IMG/VR virus record: IMGVR_UViG_3300012930_000009 | Span: 1-41,678 of that record | Length of the DNA: 41,678 nt | Origin: a virus | Reading direction: 5' to 3' (one strand) | In this document: positions 21,328-27,925 of the stretch, piece by piece | Layout: every line of letters starts with the position of its first letter | Numbering within the stretch: the first letter of the stretch is position 1 | The notes under the pieces: generated by a model | Seen by the model: only the letters and a program-made list of their open reading frames with translations | Databases searched by the model: none | Told to the model about the DNA's origin: nothing | Program-made: the position numbers and the translations under genes

Positions 21328-21602
21328 AGACCAAGCCGATGGAATCGATCATTGTGTATGACAAGGAAGGGACGGTCGTTACACAAGATCGATGGGATGC
21401 GCTTGAGAGCTCACACCCTGTTGCGTCGCCGCAGGGAATGGAGACGTATCTGCGCGAGACTTTTCCGACCGCCGCCCTTGCTCGTCTCGAGGTCGACAAT
21501 CACCGAGCAGTGTTGACCGTAGTCTATGAGAAACCCAACGTCATGAAGGGCGTGTGGGGACTAGACGGCGTTGAGCAGTTCCCACCCGGCGGCAACCGTT
21601 AA
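21324..21602 (+). CDS. Hypothetical early protein (92 aa)
   Basis: 92 residues from ATG 21324 (ATGA overlap). It begins MKTKPMESIIVYDKEGTVVT, continues with SPQGMETYLRETFPTAALAR and ends with VEQFPPGGNR. A small alpha/beta fold is likely. No family is recognised. It is followed by the first real gap (22 bases) in this stretch. Confidence 0.55.
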   Translation: MKTKPMESIIVYDKEGTVVTQDRWDALESSHPVASPQGMETYLRETFPTAALARLEVDNHRAVLTVVYEKPNVMKGVWGLDGVEQFPPGGNR

Positions 21603-21624
21603 CCAGCGCAAACGAGGTATTGAA

Positions 21625-21807
21625 ATGAAAGTAATTTGGCGTATAGCGCCTGGGCTGAGTGGGCTGTCAAAGGTCTGGTGCGTATATCGCGTCACGAAAG
21701 GCGACGGAGGCGGCGAAAGCACTGCGGCATTTGGATGCCACAAAACGCTCAAAGCCGCAAAGTCAGTGGTCGCCCATTTGAAGCGCAAGCCGATAGAGCT
21801 TCAGTAA
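21625..21807 (+). CDS. Small basic protein (60 aa)
   Basis: 60 residues from ATG 21625, with GAGG upstream. MKVIWRIAPGLSGLSKVWCV begins a strand-rich segment that ends in the basic helix KTLKAAKSVVAHLKRKP. No family is recognised. It stands between two genes, each with a separate Shine-Dalgarno. Confidence 0.55.
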   Translation: MKVIWRIAPGLSGLSKVWCVYRVTKGDGGGESTAAFGCHKTLKAAKSVVAHLKRKPIELQ

Positions 21808-21825
21808 CCGTGGAGGTAGGGCGAA

Positions 21826-22293
21826 ATGCTGGATAAAAGTGTCTCTCGTGAAGGCACCTTGCTCATGAAAGGCGGCGAAGTCTTTCTGGATGGGTGGGAA
21901 GTAACTGACGGCGGCATGTGCCGTGAGGTCGCAGCGCTCGCCTGTCTCTATGCCGCGCAGAGACTGCTCGAGTACGGAAACGCCATCACGCGCGCACCGC
22001 GCGGGGCTCCGCTGGTCTGCATCGGGATGCCGGACGACACGCCGATCGATTGGTATTGCGACAGCACCAGAGAGCACATTGAGATGGGCCGCGCACGGCG
22101 CACAGGCCGCGCTCAGGCGGCTTTCGATGAACAGGTGATCGAATGTACCAACTGCGCCAGGATCGCCGTATTGCCCTTTACAGACGAGACAAAGGAGCGG
22201 GTCATGCTTGCTCCGCTGGAGGGCTGGACCGCGCCGCCCGTCCAGTGTCCTGACTGCTCACAGTTACCACAGCCGGGAGAGCATCGTGAGTGA
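21826..22293 (+). CDS. Hypothetical protein with two Cys pairs (155 aa)
   Basis: 155 residues from ATG 21826, with GGAGGT upstream. The N-terminal part (GGEVFLDGWEVTDGGMCREV, then CLYAAQRLLEY) is globular. A coiled helix follows, and the C-terminus has IECTNCARIAVLPF and VQCPDCSQLPQPG, together a four-Cys zinc ribbon. Function is unknown. It overlaps the GIY-YIG-like gene by eight bases. Confidence 0.6.
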   Translation: MLDKSVSREGTLLMKGGEVFLDGWEVTDGGMCREVAALACLYAAQRLLEYGNAITRAPRGAPLVCIGMPDDTPIDWYCDSTREHIEMGRARRTGRAQAAFDEQVIECTNCARIAVLPFTDETKERVMLAPLEGWTAPPVQCPDCSQLPQPGEHRE

Positions 22294-22600
22294 AATCGAG
22301 TCTTGGGCTGAGAAGCAGCGCAGGCGTCTGGCGCATATCCCGATCCTGCCTCTCGAGGAACTGCGCAAGCTTCCACAGGCTGTGGACTTCGACGCGGGGA
22401 TCTACTTTCTGTGGACGGGCGACGAACTCGTCTACGTGGGGAAGTCGCGAAACATCCCGGACCGACTCGGCCGGCAGTCGCAGTTCAATCGATACCATGG
22501 AATGTGGACCGGCCGCTGTCCTCACATCTGGAACGTCGCCTATCCGGTCGGCGCGGCAAGTTCACCATCGGAGTACAGCGCAAACGATCAACGACCATGA
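22286..22600 (+). CDS. GIY-YIG nuclease-like protein, shortened
   Basis: 104 residues from GTG 22286. FDAGIYFLWTGDELVYVGKS is the GIY-x-YVG core, followed by R-N-I-x-D-R-L-G, the basic helix. Family members continue with F......E and a later Asn. Here the C-terminus (WNVAYPVGAASSPSEYSAND) has a single candidate Glu and ends early. It may be truncated, frame-shifted, or a minimal member. If active it would nick or cut DNA. It is ATGA-joined to a tiny Cys-pair ORF. Confidence 0.65.
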   Translation: MSEIESWAEKQRRRLAHIPILPLEELRKLPQAVDFDAGIYFLWTGDELVYVGKSRNIPDRLGRQSQFNRYHGMWTGRCPHIWNVAYPVGAASSPSEYSANDQRP

Positions 22601-22668
22601 CATGCACTATATGTGGCGTGGCCTCGCCACGCAGGAATTCACTCACCAATCGTCGACGGTCCGCGTAA
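22597..22668 (+). CDS. 23-residue Cys-pair peptide
   Basis: ATG 22597 overlaps the GIY-YIG stop (ATGA) and runs to TAA 22668. The product begins MTCTICGVASPRRNSL, a CxxC followed by a basic tail. It may be a remnant of a larger zinc-ribbon protein or part of the translational chain. There is no own Shine-Dalgarno. Confidence 0.3.
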   Translation: MTCTICGVASPRRNSLTNRRRSA

Positions 22669-22693
22669 GAGCGGACCATGGGGACACGCTTAT

Positions 22694-22981
22694 ATGGAAA
22701 CATTGCAGAAGGTTTACGGATACTACGACCGCGCGGACCAGCCAATTGACCAGCCAACGATTAACCCGGCTCTGGATGGTCCTTGTCTATTCTGCGGAAA
22801 GCCGCTGACCGATGAGGACATGCGCACGCATAGCATGATGGCGATGGATGGCGCTCAGCGCTCTTTCTTCTACCGAACGCACAGGACTTGCCATGAATCA
22901 GCCGATGACAAATCTCGCAACGCAATCGATCAGGTCGTGTGGGACTCCATTGCACACAATGGTGACGGAGCTCAGGTTTGA
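22694..22981 (+). CDS. Conserved phage protein with zinc-like motif (95 aa)
   Basis: 95 residues from ATG 22694. DQPIDQPTINPALDGPCLFC begins a recurrent phage motif, followed by GKPLTDEDMRTHSMM and FYRTHRTCHE. Cys-x-x-Cys with the later His-x-x-Cys-His could hold one zinc. Its function is unknown. No strong Shine-Dalgarno is visible; an upstream in-frame start at 22613 would overlap the previous ORF. Confidence 0.6.
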   Translation: METLQKVYGYYDRADQPIDQPTINPALDGPCLFCGKPLTDEDMRTHSMMAMDGAQRSFFYRTHRTCHESADDKSRNAIDQVVWDSIAHNGDGAQV

Positions 22982-22997
22982 CGGTGGGGAGTGCGAG

Positions 22998-23105
22998 ATG
23001 GGCGTGTACGCGGAGCTGACTACCAGGGCTGAGGCGGATAAGCTCGTAGCGCGAATCCTGGCGAATCGCGAGTTCTTGGCCGATAGACCCGCTCAAACCG
23101 TGTGA
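22998..23105 (+). CDS. Small protein (35 aa; longer start possible)
   Basis: ATG 22998 is preceded by GGGGAG six bases upstream and gives 35 residues (MGVYAELTTRAEADKLVARI...). The same frame opens upstream at ATG 22959 or 22893, overlapping the preceding gene, and would add TELRFDGGECE. I prefer the start with the ribosome-binding site. No family is recognised. Confidence 0.45.
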   Translation: MGVYAELTTRAEADKLVARILANREFLADRPAQTV

Positions 23106-23119
23106 TGACTACGCCATGA
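23105..23119 (+). CDS. Relay mini-ORF MTTP
   Basis: A four-codon frame starting in TGATG overlap with the preceding stop and ending in ATGA overlap with the next start. It is too short for a functional product and is a good example of a stop/start relay. Confidence 0.25.
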   Translation: MTTP

Positions 23120-23382
23120 TCGATAATAAAGATCATTCGATCATGAAAGTGGTCACGCTCCAGCACTCGAACTTTCGAGATCCGGTCGCAACGCTGCGGC
23201 ATATCGCTGATGAGATCGAGAGCGGCAAGTATGGCGCCGTGGGCTGCTTAGGGCTGGCTCTGCTTGGCAGGGAGATGCACGTCTTTGGAATGGGGCAGGA
23301 CAGCGAGGGGCCGTCTGTAGCGATTCTCCTTCACGCAGGATTCATGCGGATATCGAAGGCAATCGAGGAGCACGGGAAATGA
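23116..23382 (+). CDS. Conserved phage protein (88 aa)
   Basis: 88 residues from ATG 23116, or 79 from ATG 23143, where the family-like sequence MKVVTLQHSNFRDPVATLRH begins. IADEIESGKYGAVGCLGLAL and VFGMGQDSEGPSVAILLHAG follow, matching a widespread small phage protein (HSNFRDP...IA.EIE.G.YG.V). Its role is unknown. ATGA couples it to the next gene. Confidence 0.65.
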   Translation: MIDNKDHSIMKVVTLQHSNFRDPVATLRHIADEIESGKYGAVGCLGLALLGREMHVFGMGQDSEGPSVAILLHAGFMRISKAIEEHGK

Positions 23383-23588
23383 CGCGCGCAGAGAAGAAGG
23401 CGTTTCTCGCCTTGGTTCACGCGCTCTGCGACCTCATGACTTCGGGCGGAATTGGTCAGTGCACTCGTGGGTCAAAACGTCACGCAACTTGCAATGCCCT
23501 AAACTGCAAGCCCTACGCTATCGCGCTTCAGCAGCGAGAAAAGATCATGCGTAGCGCTCAACCACAGGACGCAGAACATGAGCGTTGA
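23379..23588 (+). CDS. Small Cys-containing protein (69 aa)
   Basis: 69 residues, ATGA-coupled. Helix MTRAEKKAFLALVHALCDLM is followed by CTRGSKRHATCNALNCKPYA, a Cys/His group that could bind one metal. No family is recognised. The next gene starts inside its last codons. Confidence 0.55.
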   Translation: MTRAEKKAFLALVHALCDLMTSGGIGQCTRGSKRHATCNALNCKPYAIALQQREKIMRSAQPQDAEHER

Positions 23589-23802
23589 ACTCTATATGGT
23601 GGGCCACGACTGCAAAAGCGGGCTGTGGGCGGGCTGCGATGGCATGAGCGGTCATCAATTCCTGTCGGCCAACCCTCGCGGGATGTACGCTCTAGGCGCG
23701 TTCCTGTACTCGCACATGCACCGCCGACTTGGATACGAACTCGACCATGCCGTAGAAGACTATGAGTTGCGGCGCGCGGACCAACTATCCGATGTACGTT
23801 AG
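23578..23802 (+). CDS. Small early protein (74 aa)
   Basis: 74 residues from ATG 23578, overlapping the preceding end. MSVELYMVGHDCKSGLWAGC leads into GMYALGAFLYSHMHRRLGYE. No recognised family. It overlaps the next gene by 11 bases. Confidence 0.5.
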   Translation: MSVELYMVGHDCKSGLWAGCDGMSGHQFLSANPRGMYALGAFLYSHMHRRLGYELDHAVEDYELRRADQLSDVR

Positions 23803-24010
23803 GCTCAAAAATAGTGGCGAGGTGATCTGGATCAACGACGTTCCGCATGTCACCAGCACTGGCGGCTTGCGCTGGGATGTGGCCGATATTGTTTTGGCCC
23901 CGCACACTTACGGGCTGACTACAGAAGTCGAAGGACCGCCGCTTCCGTGGCCGTGGCAGATGTGGTGGGCGGCGTGCAGGACGTGGATGCGTCTATCGTT
24001 TCAACCATGA
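23792..24010 (+). CDS. Small early protein (72 aa)
   Basis: 72 residues from ATG 23792. The segment MYVRLKNSGEVIWINDVPHV with LRWDVADIVLAPH looks like a small beta barrel. The C-terminus is Trp-rich (GPPLPWPWQMWWAACRTW) and could lie on the membrane. No family is recognised. ATGA to the next ORF. Confidence 0.5.
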   Translation: MYVRLKNSGEVIWINDVPHVTSTGGLRWDVADIVLAPHTYGLTTEVEGPPLPWPWQMWWAACRTWMRLSFQP

Positions 24011-24102
24011 GTGCGCCGCTTGAGTCACCATCGGTACGAGCGGAGCCTTCTCGCGAGGGTTCCGGGTCTCAGGCGGCGCTCTCGCCATGCTTGCTAAGGT
24101 GA
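24007..24102 (+). CDS. 31-residue Ser/Pro-rich ORF
   Basis: ATGA-coupled frame of 31 residues, beginning MSAPLESPSVRAEPSREG and ending CLLR. Its last 16 bases overlap the next gene. It is low complexity with no motif, so a relay role is as likely as a functional peptide. Confidence 0.3.
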   Translation: MSAPLESPSVRAEPSREGSGSQAALSPCLLR

Positions 24103-24272
24103 CTGCGGCACGGCTGCGAGAAGCAATCCGCTCTTACGAGATCAGCCCATGCGTGCCGACGATCGAGGAACCGTGGCACGGCGAGTATTGTACGTGCTCG
24201 CGGCGGATGACTTGGGAGTGGGCGGTGAGAGAGGTTTACGAACAGGAGCGCGCAGCGGAGAGCTGCGTTTAA
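24087..24272 (+). CDS. Last rightward early protein (61 aa)
   Basis: 61 residues from ATG 24087. MLAKVTAARLREAIRSYEIS is followed by EYCTCSRRMTWEWAVREVYE, a CxC with a charged helix. It ends four bases before the end of the late operon, which converges from the other strand. I see no clear terminator between them. Confidence 0.5.
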   Translation: MLAKVTAARLREAIRSYEISPCVPTIEEPWHGEYCTCSRRMTWEWAVREVYEQERAAESCV

Positions 24273-24276
24273 CTCA

Positions 24277-24426
24277 TCAAACCAGCGATCTGACAATGAC
24301 GCCAATGATGACTCCTGCAATAAACGCGAGCACCGTGATCTTGTTCTCGGTGAGCCAGGTCTTTGCCTTGACTTCATCGGCGAGCAGCACGCTCTTTAGC
24401 TTCGTCTCTTCGTCTTTGAATGACAT
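24277..24426 (-). CDS. Small single-pass membrane protein (49 aa), lysis cassette
   Basis: ATG 24426 is preceded by AAGGAG five bases upstream, one of the best ribosome sites in the window. The 49-residue product has a charged N-terminal half (MSFKDEETKLKSVLLADEVK) and a C-terminal hydrophobic helix (ITVLAFIAGVIIGVIVRSLV). It is the last gene of the late operon, after Rz/Rz1, so a lysis-accessory or second holin role is possible. Alternatively it is a virion or maturation protein. Confidence 0.65.
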   Translation of the reverse strand: MSFKDEETKLKSVLLADEVKAKTWLTENKITVLAFIAGVIIGVIVRSLV

Positions 24427-24443
24427 GTGAACTCCTTGTGATT

Positions 24444-24926
24444 TCAGGGGCGATGCGCGGCTTGCTGGTCGCGATACCAGTTCTGAAGAGAAAGCCAGCT
24501 CACGGCATCTGATTGAGCTAAGGCGGCGTCATTAAGCGCTGCTTCGTCGTTTCGATCGCATTGAGCGAGGCGGGCTGCGACATCAGCGCTGATGGTGGGG
24601 CCGGCCACCTGGGGCAGGATGAGATGACGGGAACGGCTCTGGTAGTCGTGCAGGCTGGCAAGAGTGGCATCGCGCTCAGCAGCAATAGAGTCAACTTGTG
24701 ATTGAGCATTGAGTGTCGCCCTTTGGGTGATGTCATCAGCGCGTGCATCGGCATCGCGGGTTTTCTGATCGGCTGCTGCTTTGGCTGCACTCGCCACGCT
24801 CAGCAGTGCTTCATAGTGATCGGTCGTGACCGCAACACCTGCGTGATAGCGCCAGTGCCCGTAACCCAACACGGCACCCAGTAGGATTAGCGTAGCTGCG
24901 CCGATGACGTAGAGGCGATACTGCAT
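24444..24926 (-). CDS. Rz: Rz-like i-spanin
   Basis: 160 residues. The N-terminus MQYRLYVIGAATLILLGAVL is a membrane anchor, followed by a long periplasmic helix (HYEALLSVASAAKAAADQKT to NAQSQVDSIAAERDATLASL) predicted as coiled coil. This is the Rz/i-spanin layout. A second, lipoprotein-like frame is nested inside it. With the Rz1-like partner it would fuse inner and outer membranes at the last step of lysis. Confidence 0.85.
   Translation of the reverse strand: MQYRLYVIGAATLILLGAVLGYGHWRYHAGVAVTTDHYEALLSVASAAKAAADQKTRDADARADDITQRATLNAQSQVDSIAAERDATLASLHDYQSRSRHLILPQVAGPTISADVAARLAQCDRNDEAALNDAALAQSDAVSWLSLQNWYRDQQAAHRP
24518..24709 (-). CDS. Rz1: Rz1-like o-spanin lipoprotein, nested in Rz
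   Basis: 63 residues from ATG 24709, in another frame inside the Rz gene. The signal peptide MLNHKLTLLLLSAMPLLPAC ends in the lipobox L-P-A-C20. The mature part is short and Pro-rich (CPRWPAPPSALMSQPASL), as in Rz1 proteins. It should be lipidated and placed in the outer membrane. The complete nesting is the lambda-like arrangement. Confidence 0.85.
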   Translation of the reverse strand: MLNHKLTLLLLSAMPLLPACTTTRAVPVISSCPRWPAPPSALMSQPASLNAIETTKQRLMTPP

Positions 24927-24934
24927 AAAGAAGT

Positions 24935-25144
24935 TTATTCGGATGGCGGATCACTAGACTTTGATGCGTTCAGGTGTCCGCAAATCGCAGTCACGATACC
25001 GACGAAAATCGTGAATGCTGCCATCTCCCGACGTGTCAGAAGATCGCGCAGCGGCTCATCCAGAGTGACCAGCGTTCCGGTCACAACTGTGACATAGCCG
25101 ACGACGCGTGTCTTATGGTCTGAAACCCAGTTAAAGATATTCAT
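24935..25144 (-). CDS. Holin-like protein (69 aa)
   Basis: 69 residues from ATG 25144, ATGA-coupled to the endolysin stop. Two hydrophobic segments are seen, VVGYVTVVTGTLVTL and AAFTIFVGIVTAICG, joined by a charged loop (RDLLTRREM), with a Ser/Asp tail. Size, topology and position between endolysin and spanins fit a two-helix holin. It would form the membrane lesion that releases the endolysin. Confidence 0.75.
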   Translation of the reverse strand: MNIFNWVSDHKTRVVGYVTVVTGTLVTLDEPLRDLLTRREMAAFTIFVGIVTAICGHLNASKSSDPPSE

Positions 25145-25506
25145 TTGATTCCATTGTGCGAGATGCTGAAATGATCGTTATCCGGCTTTGGGTGAAAATC
25201 ACCGCCAAAGCAGCACTGTGTATCCAGAGTTTTCCAGTAGTCACCGAGCACGCGATAGGCCGCGCCATCGGTCTGATAAACGCCATTCACGAATGGGTTG
25301 AGATCGACTGCGAGTCTTAGCGTATGCAGGCTGTTCTGGATTCCAGAGCCTTTATTAGCATTCAGAGCCGCCTGTTCTGGCGTGCGATAGCACTCCCCCA
25401 TCGTCACCTGATGACCGTTATCCGCACACCAGGTCAGGAACTGACCCAGAAGTTTTGAAAACAGAAATTGTTTTTCCAGCAGTGTCACTAATTTACCCCG
25501 AGACAT
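25141..25506 (-). CDS. Endolysin, M15 L-alanyl-D-glutamate-type peptidase
   Basis: 121 residues from ATG 25506, directly after the stop of the preceding gene. Zinc ligands H61 and D68 (SLHTLRLAVDLN) and H112, with D109 before it (PDNDHFSI), form the H-x6-D...D-x2-H core of the VanY/M15 peptidases. ECYRTPEQAALNANKGSG is the conserved substrate-side loop. No signal peptide is present, so release depends on the adjacent holin. It cuts peptide links in peptidoglycan. Confidence 0.9.
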   Translation of the reverse strand: MSRGKLVTLLEKQFLFSKLLGQFLTWCADNGHQVTMGECYRTPEQAALNANKGSGIQNSLHTLRLAVDLNPFVNGVYQTDGAAYRVLGDYWKTLDTQCCFGGDFHPKPDNDHFSISHNGIK

Positions 25507-25908
25507 TCATGACCGCGCCTGCTCCAGGCGCATCATCCTCTCATTCAGCTGATCCATCGCAATGATGTATGGATCTGCTTTCTCGTGCCGCCATTTGCGC
25601 AGCCGATTGATCTCGCGCTCGCACTGCAGCACCTTCATGGCAAGAACACCCGCTGTCTGAATGCTGTCAACTGATTTCTTGAGATCGACGATCTGTGCCT
25701 TGTCCTCTTCATGCATGGCTTTGCGGTCTTCGCGCATGCTGTCCATATATTCTTTGAATTCTCCCCGGCTGATCGATAATCTCTCCAGTGAGCGCAGTCG
25801 CAGAAGACTATCAATCCCCAGCCAGCTGAGAATTGCGGTCATCCCCGCCATGACTGCGCTGGTGATCTTCCACGGATCGATCTGATTCGCCATTCCCGGG
25901 TCTGTCAT
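25507..25908 (-). CDS. Membrane-anchored coiled-coil protein near lysis genes
   Basis: 133 residues from ATG 25908 (a second ATG at 25893 would remove five residues). One hydrophobic segment near residues 13-32 (WKITSAVMAGMTAILSWLGI) is followed by helices with EFKEYMDSMREDRKAMHEED and a C-terminal MDQLNERMMRLEQ. No family is recognised. Its place directly before the endolysin suggests a lysis-timing or antiholin-like role, which is inference only. Confidence 0.65.
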   Translation of the reverse strand: MTDPGMANQIDPWKITSAVMAGMTAILSWLGIDSLLRLRSLERLSISRGEFKEYMDSMREDRKAMHEEDKAQIVDLKKSVDSIQTAGVLAMKVLQCEREINRLRKWRHEKADPYIIAMDQLNERMMRLEQARS

Positions 25909-25933
25909 CCTTAAATACCCATTCGCTTATTCA

Positions 25934-27922
25934 TTACACATCCGCGGTCAGGCGCACGACATTGGTTCCGTCGTACTGGATCATCGCCCGCTTGGTGGAG
26001 GCGATGACGATTCCGGTGCCTGATGCCCCGATCACCTGAATCCCAGCGCCCGTGCAGGCGTTATAGACGGTGTAGATGCGCGGGATCGCAGGTACCACAA
26101 GATTGCGTTGCGCCGTCAATGCGCCGGTTGTCGTAATGCTCACCGTGGTGGATTGCTGAGCGGTCAGCGTCTGATTGGCATCGGCCATCGCCTGAGTTGC
26201 GATGTGGCCGGCGAGTCGATCATAGGCATAGGCGATGCCATTGATGGTCGAGTGGCGCATCTGGTTATCGGCACAACCTGAGCCTTCGACCGTGGCAAAG
26301 ATTCCGGATGCGGTATCCAGGGTATTCCCTGTGCTATTGGTGAGCAGCGTCGCTGCATCGGTACTGGTCGCGACAATGTTCTCAAAGGTACAGCCGATGC
26401 AATTCGCGAAAAGGAGTGAGGCTAGTGCACCGCCGTCAATCGTCAGTGAGCTAAACCGCCCATTCGTGCATTGTGTCGCAATCGCACCGCCGTTGATGCG
26501 CAGTCCGTTGAGTCCGAAGGGTCCGGCATTGCCCTTGACGACATAGCGATCAAGCGCTGTGAGTGAGATCGAGCCAGAGTTAAAGCGCAGGTCTATCTTC
26601 TCATCGATATTGAACAGCGTTTTGTAGATGACTTCAGTGGTGTTACAGCCTGAGATGTCAACGCTGTCGGCAATGAACGAGCCTTTGACAGTGTTGCCGG
26701 TGGAGTTGAACAGCCGCTCAAGGTAGGCGCGGCCCCGCAGGTAGCCGATGCGGATGCTGGTGAAGTTGTTCGCGATGATCGGCAAGTTGCCGGCGCTGGG
26801 CGGGTGCGTCGGATAGCCTGGGGAGCTATCAAAGTGCAGCGCGTTGTCCATGTCGGCGTAGTCGATCCTGACAGTTCCGATATTGATGCTGGGGTCGCCA
26901 GCAAATTGCATATTGCTGCCGCGCACGTAGCGGATGTGAATGCCGGTAGGGGCTTGTGAGATGCCTGCATTAGGCTCGATGTCAAAGAGGCGATAGCCGT
27001 TCTGCGTGCCGGTGATCGAGTTCACCTCGCACCCGTTCACGCCAACAAAGGACATGACGTTGCGATAGATGTTGGTCCCGTTGACATCACCGACCGTGAC
27101 GTTATAGAGCGGGTTTGCGATCGTGCCACCGAGGTAGAGCACATCACCCCGGATGTTCGTCCCCTTGATGCCGTGAATGGTGATGTTGGAAATGCTGGCC
27201 GAGCCACCCACGACGCAGGCGTGCATGAACTCCTGCGTATCGGTTGCGATGTTGCCGATAGCGCTGAATTCGTCGATCTCAACATCCGAGGAGTAAATAT
27301 TGAGGATGTGCGTATCGGAGGGAAGGCCAGACTTTTGCTTCAGGACTGTTGCATAGCCCGCAGTGCGGATGCGCTTGGGAGCGCTGACCGTGAGGCTCGA
27401 AACGACGGCTGTCCCGCGCGGCCAATAGGGGGCTGCACCGTCCGGCTGGTCGGCTTGCAGGAGTGAGTATTTGAAGGCCGCCGTGTCATCCGTGCTGCCA
27501 TCCAGCTGCGCCCCGTAGCGCCGCGGATCACCCTGCGCCGGGCCTTGCACGAGGATGGCGTTCGTGACGCCCACAGCGGCTTCTGCGTCCTGGAGCGGGG
27601 TCAGAATCCCCTGAAGCTCGGCCTGATCGAAGGGCAGCATGATGTAGGGGTCGATGTCGAGCCCGGGCAGATCCACCCCGTTCTGATCCTGAAAGCGCAA
27701 CTTGATGTCGCCCAGGTCCGAATTGGCGTAAATTGCTGGGAATGTTCCGTTGGTATCGGCAATGACCGGGTTGGAATGCTGCACCGCAAGCAGGCTTGAG
27801 GTGTACGTTGACAGCGGCGTTGAAGTGCCCGTGAGATATGTAAATAGCTTGGCTCCATTGCGCGGTATACCATCGTCATCGTGCAGCGATTCACGTCCGG
27901 CAAAAACTAGGACTGCGGTCAT
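25934..27922 (-). CDS. Second beta-helix tail spike
   Basis: 662 residues from ATG 27922, with GGAG seven bases upstream. The N-terminal about 130 residues (GAKLFTYLTGTSTPLSTYTS, NPVIADTNGTFPAIYANSDL) are the phage spike head/adaptor domain seen before many beta-helices. RRYGAQLDGSTDDTAAFKYS at about 135-155 is the pectate-lyase-3 entry motif. Then follow helical-ladder repeats (ITIHGIKGTN, VTVGDVNGTN) and a small C-terminal domain (NLVVPAIPRIYTVYNACTGA). It is likely a receptor-binding depolymerase. Unlike the 713-residue spike, it stands between ejection and lysis genes. Confidence 0.85.
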   Translation of the reverse strand: MTAVLVFAGRESLHDDDGIPRNGAKLFTYLTGTSTPLSTYTSSLLAVQHSNPVIADTNGTFPAIYANSDLGDIKLRFQDQNGVDLPGLDIDPYIMLPFDQAELQGILTPLQDAEAAVGVTNAILVQGPAQGDPRRYGAQLDGSTDDTAAFKYSLLQADQPDGAAPYWPRGTAVVSSLTVSAPKRIRTAGYATVLKQKSGLPSDTHILNIYSSDVEIDEFSAIGNIATDTQEFMHACVVGGSASISNITIHGIKGTNIRGDVLYLGGTIANPLYNVTVGDVNGTNIYRNVMSFVGVNGCEVNSITGTQNGYRLFDIEPNAGISQAPTGIHIRYVRGSNMQFAGDPSINIGTVRIDYADMDNALHFDSSPGYPTHPPSAGNLPIIANNFTSIRIGYLRGRAYLERLFNSTGNTVKGSFIADSVDISGCNTTEVIYKTLFNIDEKIDLRFNSGSISLTALDRYVVKGNAGPFGLNGLRINGGAIATQCTNGRFSSLTIDGGALASLLFANCIGCTFENIVATSTDAATLLTNSTGNTLDTASGIFATVEGSGCADNQMRHSTINGIAYAYDRLAGHIATQAMADANQTLTAQQSTTVSITTTGALTAQRNLVVPAIPRIYTVYNACTGAGIQVIGASGTGIVIASTKRAMIQYDGTNVVRLTADV

Positions 27923-27925
27923 TCA

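Noticed and set aside
24250-24300. Bidirectional terminator between the converging operons
   Set aside because: Only four base pairs (GTTT/AAAC) can be found and there is no stem with a T-run.
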